Assembly: GCA_049792875.1 (NCBI GenBank)
Contig: JBARBI010000296.1
Coordinates: 1-36,291 of the forward strand
Direction: 5' to 3'
Length of the DNA stretch: 36,291 nucleotides
Source of the DNA: Sulfotelmatobacter sp049792875
GTDB lineage: Bacteria > Acidobacteriota > Terriglobia > Terriglobales > Acidobacteriaceae
Shown here: positions 1-8,139 of the stretch, piece by piece
Position numbering within the stretch: the first letter of the stretch is position 1
Layout: each line of letters opens with the position of its first letter
The notes under the pieces: model-generated
The model's input: the letters and a program-made list of their open reading frames with translations, nothing else
Told to the model about the DNA's origin: nothing
Databases searched by the model: none
Program-made: the position numbers and the translations under genes

Positions 1-572
1 ACCGGCGTTGGAATCTGAAAATCGGCCTGGCCGCTGGAAGCTCCCGGGGTCAGGGAGATCAACGAGTACATGCTGCGGCCGTTGGTGGAGAGCTGCGACA
101 TTTGCTGGCCAGTGATCATGCCGCTGACCTCGCCGTTGTCCGATTGGATGGCGATGGCCGCGGCTTCCACCGTGACCTGCTCGGTGGCCCCGCCCAGCGT
201 CAATTTAAAGTCGACACGAGAACGGTCGCCGACGGTCAGCGCCAAGCCCTTTTGCTCGACCGTTTTGAAGCCGGTGGCCTGGGCGCGCACCGTGTAGTGG
301 CCGATGTGAAGGTCAGGCACCACATATTGCCCCTCGGAGCTGGTAGTGAGGCTGCGAGCAATCCCAGTGTCAATGTTCGTGACCGTAATGGAGACGTTGG
401 GAACGGCTGCTCCCGACGGGTCGGTTACGGTGCCGACGATGGTGGCTTCCTGGGCCAGGGCGTGAGCCGCGAACATCACAAAGAATGCCGCGAGAAGAAC
501 CGCAAGACGAGAACCGCCGCGTCTCACGACTGAACCAAAACTCCCGGCAAACGTGGACGAGAGAGATTTCAT
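1..572 (-). CDS. TonB-dependent receptor, N-terminal fragment (CarboxypepD_reg type)
   Basis: Partial gene running off the left edge; 190 N-terminal residues are visible. The start is ATG at 572-570, with GGAGG (579-583) 6 nt upstream. A hydrophobic signal peptide (about residues 20-40, ending AHALA-Q) is followed by a CarboxypepD_reg/Cna-B-like beta-sandwich from about 43 to 125 (TIVGTVTDPSGAAVPNV, then GQYVVPDL and GFKT). The start of the plug-like region follows (TNGRSMYSLISLTPGA). This layout is typical of the large Oar-like outer-membrane receptors of Acidobacteriota, which probably import oligosaccharides. No SusD-like gene is visible. A perfect LacI-type palindrome lies 72 bp upstream, which suggests co-regulation with the pentose genes. 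The beta-barrel lies outside the window, so the substrate is inferred from context only. Confidence 0.85.
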   Translation of the reverse strand, partial: MKSLSSTFAGSFGSVVRRGGSRLAVLLAAFFVMFAAHALAQEATIVGTVTDPSGAAVPNVSITVTNIDTGIARSLTTSSEGQYVVPDLHIGHYTVRAQATGFKTVEQKGLALTVGDRSRVDFKLTLGGATEQVTVEAAAIAIQSDNGEVSGMITGQQMSQLSTNGRSMYSLISLTPGASSGQADFQIPTP

Positions 573-644
573 GTGAAGCCTCCAAAGTGAATTGCTCGCG
601 ATAACAGGTCGCGGATATCTAGGGCTGGAACTACCCCTCAAATA

Positions 645-656
645 GTAAACGTTTAC
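645..656. promoter_or_regulatory. LacI-type operator upstream of the TonB receptor
   Basis: GTAAACGTTTAC is a perfect 12-bp palindrome. It lies 72 bp upstream of the receptor start codon (minus strand) and 192 bp upstream of the plus-strand gene at 849. Related palindromes occur at 1782-1797, 9329-9342 and 32896-32909, at similar distances from start codons. The central CG and A/T-rich arms are typical of LacI/GalR-family operators. Which LacI protein binds it is inferred, the product of 8140-9261 being the best candidate. Confidence 0.75.
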
Positions 657-848
657 GGTGTTACATCCATCGAATAACCGTTGTCAAGAAGAAAATCGAT
701 ATCGTACGGGGATTGCTGCCTGTTTCCGGTGCCGGATCGGGTATTCCGTCCCCTCTCCAGGGGTATACTCTGGCTGTACGGCGGCGCGCCCACTCGAAAA
801 CATGCCAGATTCTGGTGCCACGCTGGTCCAGTGGCGAAGGGAGTGATC

Positions 849-1532
849 ATGATCACACGGACGATGGCGGTACCACACTTGTTACTGAGTATTCTTTGCT
901 CCTCCACCTTTTTGTTCGGGCAGTCGAAGCCTGCACCTCCCACTCCTTCCAGCGCAACCGAGTTTCCTGTGTTCCTGGAGCAGAGTGTCGCGGCGGGGAA
1001 AACCCCCGTCGGGACCAAGATCCAGGCCAAGCTCGGAGTGGCTACACTGGTGAATGGAACTGTGGTCCCGAAGAATGCCGTCTTTTCGGGGGAGGTGATC
1101 GAGTCTGTGGCGAAGACCGCGACGGACCCTTCGCGCCTGTCGGTACGGATGGATTCGGCGCGGTGGAAGAACGAATCCGCGGTGGTAAAGCTTTACGTGA
1201 CATCGTGGTATTACCCGACGAGGTCTGAAGCGGGGCAGGACGTTCAGTATGGACCCCAGAAGCCGGCCATCAAGACCTGGAACGGCGCCGGCGCATACCC
1301 GGATCCGAATTCGGACACGTACACGCCTTTCCCCAAATCCGATTCGAATAGTGGTGCGGCCGTCCCAGACACGGCCAACTCCATTACTTCGAACCACCGT
1401 GTCCGGATGAAGGATGTGGAGTCCTCGAGCATGAACGATACTCTTACGCTGGTTTCCAGGAAGACCAACCTTAAGCTGGACAAACTGACGACTTACGTCC
1501 TGGCCGGGAGCGACCTGCTGGCGCCGAAGTAG
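849..1532 (+). CDS. Secreted protein of unknown function
   Basis: 227 residues starting at ATG 849, preceded by GAAGGGAG (836-843). An upstream in-frame ATG at 681 would add 56 residues that look non-coding and would bury the signal peptide, so it was not used. The N-terminus is a Sec-type signal (hydrophobic LLLSILCSSTFLFGQ), then a short Pro-rich linker. The mature part opens with a beta-rich stretch (AGKTPVGTKIQAKL, then NGTVVPKNAVFSGEVIES) that recalls secreted acidobacterial proteins with a TrbI/VirB10-like beta domain. It then has an Asp/Ser/Pro-rich segment (about 140-185) and a C-terminal TLTLVSRKTNLKLDK stretch. I do not recognise a named family. It lies between two palindromic operators and may be expressed separately from both neighbours. 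Confidence 0.7.
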   Translation: MITRTMAVPHLLLSILCSSTFLFGQSKPAPPTPSSATEFPVFLEQSVAAGKTPVGTKIQAKLGVATLVNGTVVPKNAVFSGEVIESVAKTATDPSRLSVRMDSARWKNESAVVKLYVTSWYYPTRSEAGQDVQYGPQKPAIKTWNGAGAYPDPNSDTYTPFPKSDSNSGAAVPDTANSITSNHRVRMKDVESSSMNDTLTLVSRKTNLKLDKLTTYVLAGSDLLAPK

Positions 1533-1589
1533 ATTTGGCGCGCTCTAGCGCTCTCATCCTTAGATGCAGCATCTTTCAGGCGCAGGGAA

Positions 1590-1664
1590 GGATCTCGCGC
1601 AAACCTTTTGGAGAGTCCGTCGAGGCTCCGCGCGAGATCCCTCACCCGGCGGAACTGCGCCGGG
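1590..1664. repeat. Intergenic stem-loop repeat element
   Basis: Non-coding stretch (1533-1867) after the secreted unknown protein. It holds an 11-bp perfect inverted repeat, GGATCTCGCGC (1590-1600) and GCGCGAGATCC (1630-1640), followed by a hairpin CCCGGCG-6 nt-CGCCGGG (1645-1664) and then a GGGATGACGCCC tail. This resembles the dispersed GC-rich palindromic intergenic elements common in acidobacterial genomes. No U-tract follows, so terminator function is uncertain. Confidence 0.6.
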
Positions 1665-1713
1665 TTCGGGATGACGCCCTCCAGAGAGAGTCTCAGGATC
1701 CCCAACCACACCG

Positions 1714-1733
1714 GTACCTAGGCGTACCTAGGC
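1714..1733. repeat. Tandem 10-bp duplication
   Basis: GTACCTAGGC occurs twice in direct succession (1714-1723 and 1724-1733), each copy holding the CCTAGG palindrome. It sits about 50 bp upstream of the GH3 operator. No function is evident. Confidence 0.6.
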
Positions 1734-1781
1734 GGGACTTCTTGACCGCGCGATTTCGGCTGTGCTACAAGCGACGGTCAA

Positions 1782-1797
1782 CCGTAATCGTTAACGG
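1782..1797. promoter_or_regulatory. LacI-type operator upstream of the GH3 operon
   Basis: CCGTAATCGTTAACGG is a 16-bp palindrome with two mismatched pairs, centred on CG. It lies 70 bp upstream of the GH3 ATG. The flank on its right is shared with the site at 645: 651-671 and 1790-1810 match at 17 of 21 positions. It is a weaker version of the perfect sites at 645 and 32896. Confidence 0.65.
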
Positions 1798-1867
1798 AAT
1801 TACATCTATCCATCCATCAGCGCTCTCGCCAGCCGGTTGACGGCGCGGGTGCGGAGGAGAATCTTCC

Positions 1868-4513
1868 ATGCAAACGCGTATTCAAACCACTCTGCAGGTA
1901 GCTGCTTTTCTAGCCCTCATTTTTGTCCGTGCTGCAGCCCAGACGGCGGGCAGCGCCGTCTATCTGGATCCTTCCCAGCCCATCCACGTGCGCGTCGACG
2001 ATCTCGTCGGAAGAATGACGCTCGAGGAGAAAGCGCAGCAGTTAGTCAACCAGGCACGAGCTATTCCGAGGCTTCAAGTGCCGGCTTACGACTGGTGGAG
2101 CGAGGCCTTACACGGGGTTGCCAACGCCGGAACGGCGACGGTTTTTCCCGAGCCCATCGGATTGGCGGCTACATTTGACGACTCGGCGATCCACGATATG
2201 GCGATCGTCATCGGCACCGAAGCCCGGGCCAAGCACAACCAGGCCGTGAAAGCGGGGCGGCGCGACATTATGGAGGGCCTGGATTTCTGGTCGCCGAACA
2301 TCAATATCTTCCGCGATCCGCGCTGGGGCCGTGGACAGGAGACCTACGGGGAGGATCCTTTTCTTACTGGGCGGATGGGCGTTGCGTTCGTGACGGGACT
2401 GCAGGGGGACGATCCGAAATATTTCCGAGTGATCTCGACGCCAAAGCATTTTGCGGTGCACAGCGGCCCGGAGACCTCTCGGCACAGCATTGATGTGCAG
2501 GTATCGAAGCACGATATGGAAGACACCTATCTGCCCGCGTTCCGGGCTGCGGTCACCGAGGGCAAGGCGGAATCGGTGATGTGCGCCTATAACCGCGTGA
2601 ACGGCGAGCCCGCCTGCGCAAATACATTCCTGTTGCAAGACCAGTTGCGCGGAGCGTGGAAGTTCAACGGCTACGTGGTCTCGGACTGCGACGCAATCGT
2701 TGATGTGTATCAGGGGCACCACTTTGTGAAGAGCCAGGCCGAGGCGGCTGCGGTTTCGCTGAAGAAGGGGATGGATAACGAGTGTGCGGACTTTTTCACT
2801 GTCACCAAAGACGACCATGATTACAAGCCGTATGTAGACGCGGTAAAGCAGGGGTTGCTCACGGAAGCCGATCTCGACGTTTCTTTGAAACGTCTGTTTA
2901 CGGCGCGCATGCGGCTGGGAATGTTCGATCCTCCGGATAAAGTGCCGTATGCGCAGACCCCGCAATCCGAGATTGACAGCGCCGCGCACCGGGAACTCTC
3001 GCTCAAGATAGCGCGGGAATCGTTGGTGCTGCTGAAGAACGATGGCGTACTTCCGTTTGCGGCAAGCGCGAAGAAGATCTTGGTGGTAGGTCCGCTGGCG
3101 GAGTCGACCCAGGTGCTGCACGGCAACTATAGCGGGACGGCGTCGCATGCGGTCACGGCGCTCGAAGGAATTCGCAAGCAATTTGCCGGGGCTAAAGTCT
3201 CGTTCGAGCCCGGAACAAATTTTCTGCGCGAGCATCCTGTGATTCCAACTTCGGTGTTATCCACCGAAGATGGCAAGCCCGGACTGAAAGGCGAATACTT
3301 TGCCAGCAGCGACCTCGGCGGCACGCCGCGGGTCGTTCGCGTCGACCCGTACGTCGACCTGCAGCTCGCTCACGCGGATGCCCATGCGCTCCCGGTGCCG
3401 ACTGGCATGAAGGATTTTTCGGTCCGCTGGACGGGATTTCTGACACCCACGGACTCCGGCACTTACCAGATAGGGCTGATGGGTTCGATGCAGCGCTTGT
3501 GGCTCGACGGAAAGCTTGTCGTAGATGACGGTATCCTTCACGATCCCAATCCTCAGGTGGCGCCCGTAGAGCTGACCAAGGGGCACCGTTACGCGGTCAA
3601 AATTGAGTACCTGCCCGGGGGCCGTACGACGAAGCTGATCTGGCTCCCGATGGGCGCCGACCCACTGGTGGAAGCGGAATCCGAGGCACGTCAAGCCGAC
3701 GTAGTCGTCGCGGTGGTGGGGATCACATCGAAGCTTGAGGGTGAAGAAATGAAAGTCGACGTGCCGGGATTCCGGGGCGGCGATCGCACCAGCCTGAACC
3801 TCCCGGCGGAAGAGGAAGCACTGCTTGGAGCCTTGAAAGGCGCCGGCAAGCCGCTGGTCGTCGTTCTGATGAACGGCAGCGCGCTGGCAGTGAATTGGGC
3901 GAATGACCATGCCAACGCAATTCTTGAAGCCTGGTATTCGGGAGAAGAGGGTGGGACAGCCATCGCGCAAACTCTTGCTGGCGCCAACAACCCCGGCGGA
4001 CGGTTGCCCGTGACCTTTTATAAAGGAGTGGAGCAGTTGCCGGAGTTTGAAGACTATACGATGAAGAACCGAACTTACCGCTACTTCAAGGGAGAGCCGC
4101 TGTATCCGTTTGGCTACGGGTTGACGTACTCGAAATTCGAATATGGCAACCTGAAGTTGTCGAGCCCCGAGCTTGAGGCTGGCAATCCGCTCGCGGTGGA
4201 AGTGGATGTGAAGAATGCCAGCCAGCGGGCGGGCGACGAGGTCGTGGAACTCTATGTGAACTTCCCCAAACTGCCAGGCGCGCCGCTGCGTGCGCTGCGA
4301 GGTTTTACTCGTGTTCATGTGGAGGCGGGCGAATCGCGGCATGTGAAGATCACACTGCAACCTCGCGATTTGAGCTACGTCAACGAAGCTGGCGATCGGA
4401 TGGTCGGGGCTGGAGACTACATTATTAGTACGGGTGGAGGACAACCGGGAACCGGCGCCGCGCAGGCCGAGGCTCGGCTCTCCATTCGTGGGGAACAGAA
4501 ATTGCCGGAGTAA
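1868..4513 (+). CDS. GH3 beta-xylosidase/beta-glucosidase with PA14 insert
   Basis: 881 residues, Sec signal peptide (about 1-25), ATG with GGAGGAG (1854-1860) 7 nt upstream. The N-terminal (beta/alpha)8 GH3 domain carries WSPNINIFRDPRWGRGQE (141-158), KHF (193-195) and VSDCDA (271-276), where Asp273 is the expected nucleophile. The second domain begins near 385 (ESLVLLKNDGVLP). A PA14-like beta domain is inserted at about 470-600 (LKGEYF, then FSVRWTGFL and KIEYLPGG). A C-terminal Fn3-like domain ends the protein. This architecture is typical of periplasmic or secreted xylan 1,4-beta-xylosidases, which release xylose from xylo-oligosaccharides. Beta-glucosidase activity is the main alternative. 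It is the first gene of an operon with 4546-6270 and 6267-6485, downstream of a LacI-type operator. Confidence 0.9.
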   Translation: MQTRIQTTLQVAAFLALIFVRAAAQTAGSAVYLDPSQPIHVRVDDLVGRMTLEEKAQQLVNQARAIPRLQVPAYDWWSEALHGVANAGTATVFPEPIGLAATFDDSAIHDMAIVIGTEARAKHNQAVKAGRRDIMEGLDFWSPNINIFRDPRWGRGQETYGEDPFLTGRMGVAFVTGLQGDDPKYFRVISTPKHFAVHSGPETSRHSIDVQVSKHDMEDTYLPAFRAAVTEGKAESVMCAYNRVNGEPACANTFLLQDQLRGAWKFNGYVVSDCDAIVDVYQGHHFVKSQAEAAAVSLKKGMDNECADFFTVTKDDHDYKPYVDAVKQGLLTEADLDVSLKRLFTARMRLGMFDPPDKVPYAQTPQSEIDSAAHRELSLKIARESLVLLKNDGVLPFAASAKKILVVGPLAESTQVLHGNYSGTASHAVTALEGIRKQFAGAKVSFEPGTNFLREHPVIPTSVLSTEDGKPGLKGEYFASSDLGGTPRVVRVDPYVDLQLAHADAHALPVPTGMKDFSVRWTGFLTPTDSGTYQIGLMGSMQRLWLDGKLVVDDGILHDPNPQVAPVELTKGHRYAVKIEYLPGGRTTKLIWLPMGADPLVEAESEARQADVVVAVVGITSKLEGEEMKVDVPGFRGGDRTSLNLPAEEEALLGALKGAGKPLVVVLMNGSALAVNWANDHANAILEAWYSGEEGGTAIAQTLAGANNPGGRLPVTFYKGVEQLPEFEDYTMKNRTYRYFKGEPLYPFGYGLTYSKFEYGNLKLSSPELEAGNPLAVEVDVKNASQRAGDEVVELYVNFPKLPGAPLRALRGFTRVHVEAGESRHVKITLQPRDLSYVNEAGDRMVGAGDYIISTGGGQPGTGAAQAEARLSIRGEQKLPE

Positions 4514-4545
4514 AATAGCCGCAGGCACGTGCGTACGCTCCGGAC

Positions 4546-6270
4546 ATGAAGAGTTGTAAGTTCCTTTACTCGCTGGCTGCAATTTTTTTTCTGGTGCTGT
4601 GGGATGCCCCCGTACCGGCGCGTTCCCAGACGCCCGCAACCCAGCCTCAACCGAAGCCAGCTCCATCGGTGACCCCGGCCGCCGACGGCGCGATCCAGTT
4701 CGCCTTCCAGGCGATAGACTTCAAGCTGGACAGTGACGAGACGCCCGAGCGCCACGCACCGGAAACCATGGCCGGCGGGGTCGCCGTTTTCGACTATAAC
4801 AACGACGGCAAGCTCGACATCTTCTTCACCAACGGAGCGGACATTAAGACGCTCCACAAGACTTCCTCGAAATATTCCAACCGGCTCTTCGACAACGACG
4901 GCCACGGACACTTCACCGACGTGACTGAGAAGGCGGGCCTGGGCGGAACCGGGTACGACACCGGCGTTGCCATCGGCGACTACGACAACGATGGCTACGA
5001 AGACATATTCGTGGCGGGAGTGTATCGCAACACGCTCTATCACAACAACGGCAACGGGACGTTCACCGATGTCACCACCAAAGCGGGCCTGAACAAGCCC
5101 GATCCACAGTACGGACCGCTCTGGTCCGTTGCAGCGGTCTGGGTCGATGTGAACAACGATGGCTTGCTCGATCTTGTGGTCATTAATTATTTGAAGTGGG
5201 ACTTCGATCACGAGCCCGTGTGCGAAGGCTTCGGACATCGCGACTACTGTCATCCCAAGTTCTACAAGCCCACTCCCAACCAGTTGTTCATCAACAATGG
5301 CGATGGGACCTTCCGAGACGCTTCCGTCGAGGCGGGCTTCCGCGCGCATCCGGGCAAAGGGATGGGTGTCGCGGCTGCCGACTCCGAACTCTCCGGCAGG
5401 ATGGACCTCATAGTGCCCAATGACAAGCTGATGAACTCCTTCTTTCGCAACAAGGGCGGCGGGAAGTTTGAGGAGGTTGCCTTCGACGAGAACGTCGCGC
5501 TACGGGAGGACGGGGTATTCATTTCCGGCATGGGAGTGGATTTCCGGGATCTTGATAATGACGGCTATCCCGATATTTTCCTGGTCGCTCTCGATGGAGA
5601 AACTTTCCCCCTCTACCGCAACACGGGAAAAGGCAGCTTCGTGGAAGTAACGCGGGAAAGCAACATGACCAAGTTAACTCTCCCCATGGCCGGGTATTCT
5701 CCGACGATTGCTGACTTTGACAACGATGGATGGAAAGACATCTTCGTCACGCGGGGACACGTTCAGTCTTTGCTGGCGCAACCGAATCTGACGGTGGAAC
5801 AACCCAACACCGTATTCCGCAACCTCGGCGGCATGAAGTTCTCTGCGTTGACCGCGGAGGCGGGGCTGACCTCACAACCGCCCTCGCGGCATCGGGGGTC
5901 GGCTATCGGGGACTTGAATGGTGATGGCCGTTTGGACGTGGTGGCGACTGCGATCAATGCACCAGCGGAGATCTGGATCAACCAGAGTCCGGGTAACAAT
6001 CACTGGCTGGAATTCAAGCTGCAAGGAACCAAGAGCAACCGCGACGGCATCGGAGCCAGGATCAAAGTGGTGACCAAGACTGGTGCGCAGTATAACCACA
6101 TGAGTACGAGCGCGGGTTACGCGTCGTCCAGCGCGGGGCCGGTTCATTTCGGACTAGGGGCGAATGCCTCTGCGGATCTGGTGGAAATCCGCTGGCCTTC
6201 GGGCATGGTTCAGCAATTGAGAGACGTTGCGGGAGATCGAGTGGTCGTTGTGAAGGAACCCACCCAATGA
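4546..6270 (+). CDS. VCBS/FG-GAP repeat protein with ASPIC/UnbV domain (CRTAC1-like)
   Basis: 574 residues, 32 bp after GH3. The N-terminus is a signal peptide (hydrophobic LAAIFFLVLW, cleavage near residue 27). A beta-propeller of calcium-binding FG-GAP/VCBS repeats follows; the Asp/Asn loops are visible as DYNNDGKLD, DYDNDGYED, DVNNDGLLD, DLDNDGYPD, DFDNDGWKD and DLNGDGRLD. The C-terminus (about 490-570) is an ASPIC/UnbV domain (NHWLEFKLQG, NRDGIGARIKV, HFGLG, VEIRWPSG). Such proteins are abundant in Acidobacteriota and are exported. Their biochemical role is not established; adhesion or carbohydrate binding is often assumed. Placement after a xylosidase suggests a role at the cell surface during polysaccharide use. 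Confidence 0.85.
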   Translation: MKSCKFLYSLAAIFFLVLWDAPVPARSQTPATQPQPKPAPSVTPAADGAIQFAFQAIDFKLDSDETPERHAPETMAGGVAVFDYNNDGKLDIFFTNGADIKTLHKTSSKYSNRLFDNDGHGHFTDVTEKAGLGGTGYDTGVAIGDYDNDGYEDIFVAGVYRNTLYHNNGNGTFTDVTTKAGLNKPDPQYGPLWSVAAVWVDVNNDGLLDLVVINYLKWDFDHEPVCEGFGHRDYCHPKFYKPTPNQLFINNGDGTFRDASVEAGFRAHPGKGMGVAAADSELSGRMDLIVPNDKLMNSFFRNKGGGKFEEVAFDENVALREDGVFISGMGVDFRDLDNDGYPDIFLVALDGETFPLYRNTGKGSFVEVTRESNMTKLTLPMAGYSPTIADFDNDGWKDIFVTRGHVQSLLAQPNLTVEQPNTVFRNLGGMKFSALTAEAGLTSQPPSRHRGSAIGDLNGDGRLDVVATAINAPAEIWINQSPGNNHWLEFKLQGTKSNRDGIGARIKVVTKTGAQYNHMSTSAGYASSSAGPVHFGLGANASADLVEIRWPSGMVQQLRDVAGDRVVVVKEPTQ

Positions 6271-6485
6271 AATTTGACCACGGAGACGAGGCGGTTCTTA
6301 GAACCAAAGACGATGTCGGAAACGTACGTGACCAGCCGTGCTGCATCGTCAGCCTCACGCCTATTGAGTCGGACGAGCAAGCGAGGCGTTTCGGAGGACG
6401 ATTCGGAGAGGTGCTCTACACAGTCGAGTTTGGGGATGGGACCGACCAGCTAGTCTCAGAAACTGATCTAGTTTCACAAATCTAG
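6267..6485 (+). CDS. Small conserved-looking protein, unknown function
   Basis: 72 residues. Its ATG overlaps the stop of the VCBS gene (ATGA arrangement), which supports translational coupling and a real gene. The sequence is charged and beta-like: an N-terminal GDEAVLRTKDDVGNV segment and a C-terminal YTVEFGDGTDQLVSE segment that resemble SH3-like small beta-barrels. No signal peptide or membrane segment is seen, so unlike its two upstream partners it should be cytoplasmic. No function can be assigned. Confidence 0.6.
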   Translation: MKFDHGDEAVLRTKDDVGNVRDQPCCIVSLTPIESDEQARRFGGRFGEVLYTVEFGDGTDQLVSETDLVSQI

Positions 6486-6563
6486 TTTCACAAAATTCCG
6501 GAACGACCGAGTAGACCGAGGCGAGTCGAACACCAGACACCGCTCCGGATCACTCTGCGGGTG

Positions 6564-6605
6564 CCCCATTTCTCGCGCGTTCTTTGCGCGAGAAATGGGG
6601 TTTTT
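6564..6605 (+). terminator. Rho-independent terminator of the GH3 operon
   Basis: A 15-bp perfect stem (CCCCATTTCTCGCGC 6564-6578 with 6586-6600), 7-nt loop, then TTTTT (6601-6605). It ends the plus-strand GH3 operon. Because xylB ends at 6610 on the other strand, the same hairpin may also slow transcription from that side, but that side has no T-tract. Confidence 0.9.
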
Positions 6606-6609
6606 CGCG

Positions 6610-8103
6610 CTACCCGAACAACGGATGCAGCGCAGGATAAATCTTGCGGAAAGTGCCGTACGCCTGCTGCATCGTTTTCGAGCCCGCTCGATCCACCGCG
6701 ATTCGCGTCGCCACCCGCACCACCTCGTCGCAAGCCTCATCGACCGATGTCCATGCGCCCGCGCCGGTGCCGGCTAGAATCGCCGCTCCGTAAGCCGCCC
6801 CTTCCTCCGCCGCGACGATCTCCACTTCCTGTCCGTAAACGTCTGCCTGAATCTGTCGCCATAGCGGCGACCGCGCGCCGCCGCCACCCAGCCGGATCGA
6901 CGTCACCGGAATCTTCATCTCCTCGAAAATGGTGAACGAGTCTTTCAAGCTGAAAGCCACGCCCTCCATCACCGCTCGGATCAAGTGCCCGCGCGTATGC
7001 GACGCGGTTAAGCCGAGCAGAGCGGCCCGAGCGTTCGGATCGAGGTGCGGTGTGCGCTCACCCATAAGATACGGCACCCAGAACGCCCCCTCCGATCCAG
7101 CGGGCACGGCGCTGGCCTCCTCCGCAAGAATGTCATAAGGATCGCGGCCGTCTTTCCCTGGGACACCGAGCCGATCACGAAACCAGCGCAACGACAGTCC
7201 TGCAGCCTGTGTAACCCCCATCACGTGCCATCGCCCCGGGATAGCGTGGCAAAAGGTGTGCAAGCGTCCTAGAGGATCCAGAGCCGGACGGTCAGTCGCG
7301 GCAAAGACGACGCCAGAAGTGCCGATGGTGGCGCTGACCGCCCCAGCACGCGCGATGCCCATGCCGACAGCGCCGGCCGCCTGGTCTCCGGCTCCGGCAA
7401 CAACAGGCGTCCCGGCTCGCAGCCCAGTGGCTTCTGCGCCCGAAGCGGACACTTTGCCGCAGACTTGAGACGACTCGAACAGTGCCGGAAGCAACTGCTG
7501 ATCGATGCCGGCCTTACTCAGGACCTCAGCCGACCATCGCCGGTTGGCCACGTCCAGAAGCAGCGTTCCTGAGGCGTCGGCTACGTCGATGGCTCGTTCT
7601 CCTGTTAGCCGGAATCGTACGTAGTCTTTGGGCAGCATCACGTGCGCGACCCGGTTCCAGTACTGCGGCTCGGTCTCCCGTACCCAAAGCAATTTGGTCA
7701 GAGTGAAATTGGTAAGTGGAGGATTCGAGGTCAGCCGGATCAAGGCATCCCGGCCGAACAGTCTTTCAAGCTCGAGGCTTTGTGCTTCGCTGCGCTGGTC
7801 GCACCAGATGATTGCACTGCGCACGACTTCATCCCCGGAGTCGAGCAAAACTGCGCCGTGCATTTGGCCGGAGAAGCCAACGCACGAAATCTCGTCGGCG
7901 AGCAAATTCGAGGATTGCAAAGCCTTCCGGACCGCCGATCCGCAGGCGCGCCACCAATCCCGCGGATCCTGTTCTGCCCAACCCGGCCGCGGGCTGGCGA
8001 ACGGCTCGTGCTCTTCCGATCCGGAGGCGACGACCTTTCCGGTCGGGTCCATGACGAGCGCCCGCGTGCCGCCAGTACCTACGTCGATCCCAAGAAAAGC
8101 GAT
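6610..8103 (-). CDS. xylB: Xylulokinase, apparently with an ATC start codon
   Basis: FGGY carbohydrate kinase that phosphorylates D-xylulose to D-xylulose 5-phosphate. Read from 8103 it has 497 residues, the usual length. The phosphate-binding LGIDVGTGGTRA motif lies near residue 4, FSGQMHGAVLLD identifies xylulokinase, and AGAGDQAAGAVG carries the catalytic Asp. The first ATG (8052) would remove the phosphate-binding motif. Between the in-frame TAG that ends lacI (8142-8140) and that motif there is no ATG, GTG or TTG. An ideal GAGGAGG sits 4 nt before an in-frame ATC (8103-8101), so ATC is taken as the start; a sequencing error is the alternative. The gene lies 36 bp after lacI, probably in one operon. 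Confidence 0.88.
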   Translation of the reverse strand: MAFLGIDVGTGGTRALVMDPTGKVVASGSEEHEPFASPRPGWAEQDPRDWWRACGSAVRKALQSSNLLADEISCVGFSGQMHGAVLLDSGDEVVRSAIIWCDQRSEAQSLELERLFGRDALIRLTSNPPLTNFTLTKLLWVRETEPQYWNRVAHVMLPKDYVRFRLTGERAIDVADASGTLLLDVANRRWSAEVLSKAGIDQQLLPALFESSQVCGKVSASGAEATGLRAGTPVVAGAGDQAAGAVGMGIARAGAVSATIGTSGVVFAATDRPALDPLGRLHTFCHAIPGRWHVMGVTQAAGLSLRWFRDRLGVPGKDGRDPYDILAEEASAVPAGSEGAFWVPYLMGERTPHLDPNARAALLGLTASHTRGHLIRAVMEGVAFSLKDSFTIFEEMKIPVTSIRLGGGGARSPLWRQIQADVYGQEVEIVAAEEGAAYGAAILAGTGAGAWTSVDEACDEVVRVATRIAVDRAGSKTMQQAYGTFRKIYPALHPLFG

Positions 8104-8139
8104 GTTGCCTCCTCGATGTCGGGTCCCACCCGGGCGGAG

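Noticed and set aside
3257..4666. 469-residue open frame on the minus strand
   Set aside because: Antisense to GH3 and the start of the VCBS gene; no domain pattern, and the plus-strand genes are certain.
4417..5349. 310-residue minus-strand open frame rich in Val/Glu
   Set aside because: Antisense to the Asp/Asn/Gly-rich calcium-loop repeats, which create long shadow frames.
6834..6848. CGTAAACGTCTGC-like half-operator within xylB
   Set aside because: Only one half matches; it encodes family-typical residues (QADVYG) and lies deep in the coding region.
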